Shown here piece by piece: positions 55,599-64,000 of a stretch of DNA of 64,000 nt. Where the stretch lies: positions 558,001 through 622,000 of the forward strand of contig ML133376.1 in assembly GCA_003864495.1 (NCBI GenBank), written 5' to 3'. Each line of letters opens with the position of its first letter. Position 1 is the stretch's first letter. Origin of the DNA: Nemopilema nomurai. Lineage: Eukaryota > Cnidaria > Scyphozoa > Rhizostomeae > Rhizostomatidae. The translations under genes were made by a program, and so were the position numbers. Under the pieces are notes generated by a model that ran no database searches, had not been told where the DNA came from, and worked only from the letters and a program-made list of their open reading frames with translations.

Positions 55599-57445
55599 TT
55601 GCTGTGCAATATACAATAATCGACCAGCTAAGCATATTGGCCGTTATACTATCTTATGTGCATTTGTTTTATTGAAATTTCTATGAGAAGAGCAATTACT
55701 AAGCTATTTCAAATATTTTATCATCTTTTAAATATGTTTACTATAAATATTTTTGCTATTTTACCCTTTGCATAACAATTAATTGTTTGATAAGGGAAGA
55801 TTGAGGATGGCACTAACGAAAATGCAAGGCCATCAGTGTTTTTATGTCCGAAGTATATCTAACCAGAAAGGGGATTGATTATGACTCGATGAAGTACTTA
55901 TCTATTTTCAAGCTTTGGGCAATTTAAGGCAAAACTTTTACAACTGTGCCTGTTTTGAAGGACTTGATTCTGTAATGACATAGCTCACTCTTGGTACTTA
56001 CAACTATTTTCCAATCAAACGACTCTTAATCACTCTCACCTCATTGAATAGATGTTTATGTGAATTTCACGCTTTGACTAAACGTTCAGGCAAAATTTGC
56101 ATTGAATTTAAACGTTATAGTAATGCTACTAGAAAGATGCTTTTTCAAGCATTGGAACTCACCTTCCCTGTACATTTAGTCATTTTTAGTTTAACTTTAT
56201 TTACTTTCGATTGATTTTACATCCTCCTCATGCTAGCTATTCTCAAATTGCTGCAACTCCAGAATTGATGAAAAACAATCTACAATTTCAATTTTGTAGT
56301 CTTGTCGTAACATGTCATGACAAATTCAAGCCCCTCATTGTCTTTTTTATTCTTTGAGTGTTTTAGTACCCCAAATTTTAACTTTGTAATTCAATTGTAA
56401 TTCATTTCAAGACCCAATGATACAGAAGCTACTCGATTCATGAGCCGATTTCAATACAAGATTCGTAATCATTGCAATTGGATTTGCCTTAGTAAAAAAC
56501 ACCAAAAAACATCTTTTCCAACACTAAATAAAAATTCGCTAAATAATGTTCAATATTTAAATGCAAAGCGACAGGCCTTTGACATTCAATGCATCGCCTT
56601 AAGCAATGTATCTTTTCAATCTACCAATAAATCCAAAAGATCTTTCCAATTAAACGATTTAACGTTTATTGAATTAATTTTAATGAATAACCTTTCTACG
56701 AGTACCTTTGAATTGCAACCACAGCATCCAAGCAGGAAAATGTCGAAGCTCTACCAATGAGTGGAATCAGGATTCGTATACTTAACGTACTTTCTTTCTT
56801 TCGGTCTTCCTCAGGGCTTGAATAATACTGATTGAATCACTACTAGCCTGGTGGATAGCAAACATTTAGAGCATAAAAGGGTTTGGTTATTTAAAGTGCG
56901 CAAAATGGTCCAAAGACTGATTCAAGGATGTTTCAATGGAGATGGATTTTGTCGCAGGCCAGCGAGAGTATGGATTGAAGATATCAAAGAATTAATAGGC
57001 CGGAAATTACAAGAAGAAAACTGGCGAAGTGGAGATCGTGAAAGATTGAAATCGTTAGACATTGAGAAAAATGTCAAGGTATGGGCTCAACAGCGGTCTT
57101 ACTAGCTAAGCTTTAGACGATTATGGTGACTAAATGTATTTCTTTGTGTTTAAATGGGACCTGGCATACCGAAGCTTGAGTTCTTCCTCTCGAATTGAGA
57201 ACATGAGAAGTATGGACTGAAAATATTTTCTAAATAGAATCTCTCAAGATACGAGAGTGGTCCTCATCAATAGTGGTAAATGGTTCAAAATTTCCACGAG
57301 GAAACTGCGAGGGAAAGAAAGAAAATCGATCGACATTACCCAAGGAGCTTTGCCGTCAATCCCATGCTGCTTTGTGCTCGCGCGAAAAACAAAGGACGTT
57401 CACAAATTCAGTTCATTGCATTCTCTTCCACGTTGAGAGCTCAAA
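55599..57445. other. Intergenic region between the aminopeptidase and acetyl-CoA synthetase genes
   Basis: AT-rich. A + strand open frame at about 56440-56760 has no family features. A likely retroelement scrap at 56851-57105 is listed separately. The stretch 57240-57445 presumably contains the promoter and 5' UTR of the acetyl-CoA synthetase gene. Confidence 0.45.
56851..57105 (+). mobile_element. Possible remnant of a non-LTR retrotransposon reverse transcriptase C-terminus
   Basis: About 85 codons read FCRRPARVWIEDIKELIGRK followed by LQEENW and a charged tail. The pattern G-R-x-P-x-x-x-W-x-D-D/E-I-K-E is typical of the end of LINE-type polyproteins, just after the reverse transcriptase. 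Only this tail is visible, without a polymerase core, so it would be a truncated dead copy. Chance resemblance is possible. Confidence 0.35.
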
Positions 57446-60400
57446 ATGGCGTCTTCACCTGGTTCCTTTCATCCAAGTAAGTCCTTGGTAGATCTAGCAG
57501 GTAGGCATGCTACGTTCACACCAAGCAAGGATTTGTATGCCAATGCGTTCGTCAAAAACATGGAAGAGTATTCTGCCATGTACAAACGTTCGCTTGATGA
57601 TCCTGAAGGGTTCTGGGGGGATATAGCCAAGGAGTTCTACTGGGAGCAACGGTACACGGGTGACTTCATGAAATATAATTTCGACGTTTCGTCCGGGCCT
57701 ATTAGCGTCAAATTCATGGAAGGTGCAAAAACAAACATTTGCTACAATGCTTTGGATAGAAATGTGAAAGAGAAAAAGATGGGGGACAGAATTGCTTACT
57801 ACTGGTATGTTATTGTTAGCAATTCCCTTCCTAGTTTTGTTCCGTTAATTAGTGCGCGCACAACTAAAATAACTATTATCAGTTATGCAGATAAATTAAA
57901 GTTCGCTTGAAGCGGGCATGAAATATAGCGTGTTGATTGTCTTATGAAAGTTTAGTCTTATGACAGGTATCTTGTTCGAGGAACCGTTTTAACAGGGAGA
58001 GCCATTGTTCCTTTGAAAGTTCAAAGTTCGGACCATAGTCGGGAAGTACGGAACTTAGCAGCATGACATGAACGTGCTAAAATAAATCAAGTTTTGAGAA
58101 TGCTGGATCCAGGAAATGACCCAAAATTTGCTTGCAAACTCAAGCAATGCCCTGAGATTGATTCTTGAAGCTTCTTTGCAAACTTGCTCTAGCTACATTG
58201 AGTTTTTTTATCAATAAGTTTTGCCAATTTTTCCTAGTCAGCAAAATTTAATGGGATTTAATTTTATAGATTTAGTAGGCGCATTTCAATAGAATAATTG
58301 TCAAATTTTAATTTGCACTGGCTCCCAAACAATCCTGATTTTTCAAATTTTTTTGAAGATTTGGAATGGAATGAAATTCCAGATATTTTCCTTTGTAAAC
58401 AACATTTTGTGTATTTTTCATAAAATCTCTAGTATATACATAGGAGGAAAATCTCAGCAGGTCAATTGAAGTCAATGTGTTCAGCTTGGATAGACTTGCC
58501 ACAAAGCCATCATATTCCCATGAAAGAGAGAGGATGAAACTGGCACTTGCTTTCAGATTTTTTCACCCATTATAGAAGTGGTTTGATTTTATAAGATTTC
58601 AGTTTGATGTTTAGTCTGCTAATAATTTTTTATTTGAAATGATCTTATCAAGAAAAGTATTTTTCTAGGGAAGGTAATGATGCTGGTGACAGTTGCAAGA
58701 TCACTTATGGCAAGCTGCTTCAAAAAGTTTGCCAGTTTTCAAATGTTTTGAAAAGTGTAGGTGAGCAATCATTGAGAATCAGTTCATCCTTGCCTTCATT
58801 GCCATTTGCATAGTTTTTTTGAAGTTCTAATTTATTGTAAGAGCAGAATTTTGCTGCTTTGTTCAAGGTGAAAAACTCAACATGTCTATTTTGTTAAATA
58901 TGTTTTACCATTAGTAAATAACTTTGAGAAATTTATACTGCTTTGAAGAATAAAGAGTTGGTAACTGAAGCCCAAAATTGGTAAAACCGTAACCTCACTT
59001 CAAATCAAGTCCTGGTCAGTCTCATTTCTTCTAGCAAATTCTCAAACCTGCCTTTGAATCCCCACAGTGCTGCTTGTATTGAACAACAACCTCTAAGTTA
59101 GAAAGCTTGCTTGCGTGTGACATACCACTTGTTTAATTGCCAGGAGTGAGCAAGGGAGACAGAGTGGCAATTTACATGCCAATGACAGTTGAAATTGTTG
59201 TTGCCCTGCTGGCATGTGCAAGAATTGGTGCTGTCCACTCAGTTGTGGTATTTGCAATTTCTACTTTTGGAAAGCTCATGAATAGTTCTGAAATTTCCTA
59301 TTCTTCATACACATGCTCTACAAAGGCTCTTTAGACTTGGCTAATGATATTTATCTAAAGGTTGTTTAAAGAAAATTAAAAAACATTTTCAAAAGTACAT
59401 ACATACTTTTAAAATTTCATCTTTTGTTCTTGTGAACTTGAAAGTTTTGTGTTTTGATTTTCTTTACTTAGATTGCAATTTATGATACTGTAGTTAAGAC
59501 ATATGGATCTATCCAACATACTTCAATATATAGTTTCTGGTGTGTTTAAGGTTACTGAGAAGCTAAGTTTTGCATTGCTTGAAGACCATTCACAAATTCA
59601 CATTGAATAAATATGTTTTCTAGTTTGCTGGGTATTCAGCTGATTCACTTGCAGAGAGGATGATTGATGGCCAGTGTACAGTTCTCGTAACTGCAGGTGT
59701 GTCACTGGTCTTATGACTTTTTTGTAGAAATATGTTTATTGGTGCCACTGGAAAAGCATTCAATTCTTATGTCAACAATTGCCATTGTTTCGCTATGATT
59801 ATTGGTTGCTTTTCTTGTTTGTCGCAGTACATTGTGGCCCTTGCGGGGCAGGCAGCACTAGTTTGGTTGTCTGCTTATCTTTTGCCACATACATAAACTG
59901 GGTTGCCATGGGAGAGCAAATTGAAATGACTTGCTCTCTGCGATTGATCCAAACATGTTTCATTTAATTAATTGTGAAATACTTGCCTTATGTCTTGGAA
60001 CCTTACTCAACACAATCTCAATTTGTTCTGATCTTGTTCATATATATATCGCAAATTCCAAGCTTCCAATCCTGTTTGAATGTTTAGCGGATTCCTCTTG
60101 ATATTTTGCCTGTCCTCAAGATGGTCATTTTAGGCCTACTGGTCAAACTTCTTTTCTATTGATTTTGACAGATGGATTCTACAGAGGGGCCAAACTGGTC
60201 AAGTTGAAGGAAATTGCAGACAATGCTTTACGCGAATGCAAAGAATCGTAAGAAAATGTTTTTTGGTGCCCTAGATAGATTAAAGTAAACAAATTCTTAT
60301 TTGGGATGGAGTGATACGCTATTCAGACAGTATGCCTAGGGCTGAGAGATTAAATTGAGATTCCATCATTGTGTTTATGAACTGGAAGTCTGGAAATGTT

Positions 60401-62584
60401 TCAAAGTCAGAACTCTTTATAAATCCAAAAATTTAAATGCTTTAATTTTAGGGATGAATTACATGGTCTAGGGAAGGTAAAATGGTCAGATGCCATATCA
60501 GTTGGATTATAAACTTATTCTCGTGACTGGATGTCCGGAATTTGTTGTTGACTGGCATGAAGTCATACGAAAGTATTACAAAAGGTTTTCCTTGCAACTG
60601 TGCGCGCTATAGAACTCAATTTTTTTAGAAAATAAATCAGTGAACCTATTTTGGAGCGTAAATCTCATGTATTCGCTACCCCACGGTTGAAATCACTGCA
60701 CTCAATGTCCCTTTTCAATTATGAATGTTCAGACGTTAAGAAGGACCAGTCCGTGATGAAGTTATGGCGATTTCTATTCTGCGGATAAATTGTTTCCTAA
60801 AAACCAATGGTGTGGTGATAAATTAAACTGCTGAAATGCTGGGAGAGAAAAATCCTCTAGAAAAGCGAGTTATGATCGTATGCCGAATTGCATCGCGACA
60901 AACCAAGCTGGTTTCCTGTCTCCAAGAACATCTCATGTGCTCGATATTAGTATATATAGGTACCAGTGAAAGTAGCAAATACGGAACTCTTCCAAATGTA
61001 GTTAAAAAGTCGCTTCTTTGTTATCATTGGAATGATCTTGTTGTTTGGCTAATCATTCAAGGAAATATTCTTTCATCTTCATGTCTTACATCATCTTGGA
61101 CGCCACAAGATGTCCCTTCGCACGGGACTTTATTGGCATGATATGCTTTATTAATCAGGTTTTGACCATATCTGGATCATTATGATCAAAGCAATGTCCG
61201 GTTCTTTGATTATAATTGACATCTTCCGGCTAACCCATACAGAACAGAGTAAATATTGATAGAAAAAGGTGAAAGATCAATCTATGGAGCACAGATGCTT
61301 CTCGAGCAGCGCATAGGCCCTTCCTCTTGGTGTCAAATGTGCACACTGTGTATGTCAGTTTCACCAAATCTGATCTGGTTCCGAGCTCCTCGAGCCCCAT
61401 GACAAATCGGCTGAACGTCAGCTTCATGGTGTCTTGTTTCGTGTTTTAGGGGACTGTCTGTAAAAAGATGCATTGTTCTGAGGCATGTGAGTGAGGCCGA
61501 CTCGAATGAGTCAAATGGAGGCGAGGCTAATGGGGACAGCCCCAGTGCTAAAAGGCCCTGCAAGGGATTTCTGGTTAGTTAGTCAATCGAGTAATTCAAT
61601 GAACACCGACTGTTACTGCTCACCGACGCTTTTTATGTCTTTAATTTATATCATATTTCATGGATTTTGAACCAGGAAGAGCGTTGACTCTTGTTTTCAA
61701 GAAAAACGTCTCTTCCAGAAAGAGTGCTAGGTACATAGATTTCTTCATGAAGCCGACAATCATGAAGCTGGAAGATAAAAGAACTGTATTTCTTTTCTGT
61801 ATTTTTTGTTTCTGTTTTTATAACTTTTAGGTAGGGGGGGAGGGGATGTTCGATTGATCATATATATGACATTGTGGGTGGATTTTGTATTTGACAGCGC
61901 ATTAAGAATTGTGAATCTATTCATCACCAGGCCCCGTGGAATGCTGGTATAGACAGCTGGTGGCAGGACTTGATGAGCGATGCCAGCGACGAATGCGAAC
62001 CGGAATGGATGGATGCCGAGGACCCTTTGTTCATTCTCTACACAAGGTCAGACCCAAGAATCTGCTTTTTCATTGCGACCTGCTTTCGTTCTACTTGTTA
62101 CTTTATGAGTAAGTGGGGATTTTGCGTAGAAGATCGAGTGTTAACTATTGTTCGGCTCACTGCACTGTGCTAAAATGATATATTTGCCTCCTGTTTACTT
62201 AGCAACGAGTACCTACTTCTGAGGCTAAAATCTGAATTATGTAAGTGATCCATGTCAGATCCCCCTCCCTCCATTCAACGAGCACTTTTCTTGCAATCTG
62301 AAGTACTTTAACCCCAGCTATATCAGAGTTGTGCATTGTGTACAGCATGCTATTTTTTAGAAAGAAAACAACTTGCTCCTGATTTGTACAAAAATATAAT
62401 TTATCTTTATTGTTTCATTTTAATATCAGACCCCACTTCCTTGTGTTTTATTTCTAATGTTTTGTGTCATTTTTCGATTTGCTTTGCTGATGCTAATTGT
62501 TGATTTCAGTGGCTCAACTGGTAAACCGAAGGGAGTTATGCACACAACAGGAGGGTATATGCTGTATGCAGCAACAACATTCAA
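57446..62584 (+). CDS. ACSS2: Acetyl-CoA synthetase, cytoplasmic type (3' part outside the window)
   Basis: Eight exons rebuilt with consistent phases: 57446-57804, 58669-58760, 59144-59247, 59624-59696, 60172-60247, 61450-61573, 61898-62046, 62510-62584. They give about 350 of roughly 700 expected residues. The enzyme activates acetate with ATP and CoA to acetyl-CoA for lipid synthesis and histone acetylation. Visible landmarks: an N-terminal [18 protein letters not shown] block, [47 protein letters not shown], and the AMP-binding A3 loop [16 protein letters not shown]. There is no mitochondrial presequence; it opens [10 protein letters not shown], as cytosolic forms do. A polar insert in exon 6 ([17 protein letters not shown]) is longer than I would expect. 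The final visible donor (aa|gtaagc at 62585) leads out of the window; none of the remaining 1.4 kb looks like the next exon. Confidence 0.92.
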
Positions 62585-64000
62585 GTAAGCAGTGCTTTTT
62601 GACTTTGACAAATCTGGTTGATGACGTAGCTTTGTGATTCTGCTACTCATATATGAACTCTTGCCATTCGTAAATTTTGATCCATCTTCAGTGGCAATAA
62701 GGAAGGTTACGTTTCTAAGTGCTTATGGCATTTCGAGAGCACAGACACGTGAACATACATAGAAGAACAGGCTCTACGCTCTAGTTGCAACTGTCATTCA
62801 TGAGCTGTCACTGTTTGTGGTATTCCTCTACCATTGCTGAAAGAAGATCTGCTTAATCCCGTTGTCATGGCCAGGATTATGTTTCTTTCGTTAGGTTATA
62901 TGTCATTCTCAAGCACTAAGTTCGTCGCCCAACGGTCAGTTATTTCATTGAACCTCCAGTCTCTTTGCCTAAGTGGGACAAGGAGTCAAGTAGGCCTTCT
63001 AAGATATAGCTATAAAGCCTATAGAGACTTGTTTATAAAGCTCAAAGTTAACTAGGGGTGTACCGGATCAGGATTTTCAGAATCCGGCCGGAACCGGATT
63101 TACCGGATTTCTTCGTGGAATATCCGGCCGGATTTTACCGGATAATCTGGCCATTTATGGATTTTTCAGTAATAAAAAGTTTTGAGCCGCTTTGCGAAAA
63201 AATGTATAGCGAAAAGATCAAAGAGACCTATTCAGGGTTGCCAGATTGAATTTACAAACGAAGGCTAGACTGATGAGCAATTTAAGCCAAAATGCTCATA
63301 AAAAGGCCAAATCAAAAACTCTCTCAAGAATCCATCGAGCAGGCACTGGTTATATTTCTACGCTTGTTGCTTGTTAGATAATTTCTTAACTTAGATAAGA
63401 ATCCTACTTTTTTCCAAAACCCTTTTTTTCCAAAATTTAGGTTAGGTGATAAAATTTGAAATTTGGTTAACACTTTGCAGTTAACTACTAATTATTCCAT
63501 GAATGTAAAAATTACTCATTAATTTTAGACGTTCTGTTGAAAAGGCCAACAAGGTCAAATTTAAGTAGTAAGCAAAAAACAATTTCTCCAGGCAATCTAA
63601 GTCTAAAAACCAAAAATGAAAAATTTGGCCTAAAAAGCCAATCTGGCAACCCTGGACCAAATTTGTGAATTATATAATCCAGTCTTCCTGTTTCGTGATG
63701 ACGAGCACTTTCATTTAAAATCTGTTTTCAAGGCACTTGTTTTATCGTCGATCTTGTTTAGTTCTGGAAAATCCATTTTTAATCACTGTATGAAGAGAGT
63801 CTGACTTGGTTTTCCAAAGTTTTTTGCAGCTGCACTTTTTAAACAGCCTTTCTCTGCGATATTCTTTTAAAACTTCTGTTTCAACTTATGTTAAGCCTGG
63901 TTTCCTTGCCGGAGCCATTTTCTCGGCATGCCACGGCCATTTCAACTTAAATCGAAACACCTCTCCCGGTATCGACACTACTGGCACAGTTAGCGTTATC
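62585..64000. other. Intron of the acetyl-CoA synthetase gene, running off the window
   Basis: The exon expected to encode the next conserved block (a YWCTADVGW-like stretch) was not found. The interval contains a palindrome-rich patch at 63053-63150, where ccggccggat-type words repeat and invert (ggggtgtaccggatcagg is the start), and the inverted-repeat element at 63233-63654. ORFs at 62834-63055 and 63058-63249 lie on these repeats and are not genes. Confidence 0.55.
63233..63654. mobile_element. Non-autonomous hAT-like element (MITE), 422 bp
   Basis: Perfect 16-bp terminal inverted repeats: CAGGGTTGCCAGATTG (63233-63248) and CAATCTGGCAACCCTG (63639-63654). Inner sequences are also partly inverted (aaaggccaaat near 63302, atttggcct near 63623). 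Flanking 8-mers gacctatt (63225-63232) and gaccaaat (63655-63662) match at 6 of 8 positions, consistent with a decayed 8-bp target duplication, the hAT hallmark. CAGGG-type ends also fit hAT. No transposase is encoded. Confidence 0.7.

Noticed and set aside
63058..63249. Short ORF rich in Arg/Pro/Phe
   Set aside because: It reads through ccggccgga palindromic repeats and into the end of the inverted-repeat element; not a gene.

Overview
This window is intron-rich, AT-leaning animal nuclear DNA. The evidence is GT-AG introns throughout, SOCS-box, M1 aminopeptidase and acetyl-CoA synthetase genes, and a cellular (QDE-1/RDR-type) RNA-dependent RNA polymerase. That polymerase family is absent from vertebrates and fruit flies but kept in cnidarians, nematodes, lancelets and some other invertebrates. 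A marine invertebrate, perhaps a cnidarian or sponge, is my best guess; the species cannot be read from the sequence.

Layout, left to right. (1) 1-319: last exon of an unidentified gene entering from the left. (2) 320-6567: mostly non-coding, with a ~60-bp tandem repeat, a small inverted-repeat element and a few isolated exon-like ORFs. (3) 6568-27493, + strand: one very large gene. I rebuilt it as 22 exons whose phases agree at all 21 junctions, giving about 2577 residues. Domain order: an N-terminal zinc domain resembling the RIG-I C-terminal RNA-sensing domain; a complete Dicer/RIG-I-type DECH helicase; a complete cellular RdRP with the DLDGD active site; a poly(A)/terminal-uridylyl-type nucleotidyltransferase (NTase) with all three catalytic aspartates; and a long C-terminal region I cannot name. 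(4) 28378-39136, - strand: three genes with no intron inside the visible coding part: a four-pass membrane protein of unknown function, a WD40/SOCS-box protein and an ankyrin-repeat protein. (5) 42635-55433, + strand: a type II membrane M1 zinc aminopeptidase, rebuilt as 19 exons (about 1036 residues), with an unusual GAMED in place of GAMEN. (6) 57446-62584, + strand: the first eight coding exons of a cytoplasmic-type acetyl-CoA synthetase, running off the right end. (7) A short hAT-like terminal-inverted-repeat element near the right edge.

The main discovery is the gene at 6568-27493. In fission yeast, siRNA amplification needs a three-protein complex: the RdRP Rdp1, the helicase Hrr1 and the NTase Cid12. 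Nematodes use the analogous trio of RdRPs, the RIG-I-like helicase DRH-3 and the NTases RDE-3/CDE-1. Here all three activities, plus a putative RNA-end-sensing domain, appear to be encoded as one polypeptide. The RdRP-to-NTase join lies inside a single exon, so that part of the fusion does not depend on my splice choices. I read this as an all-in-one small-RNA amplification machine. Its function is inference; the domains and motifs are visible in the sequence.
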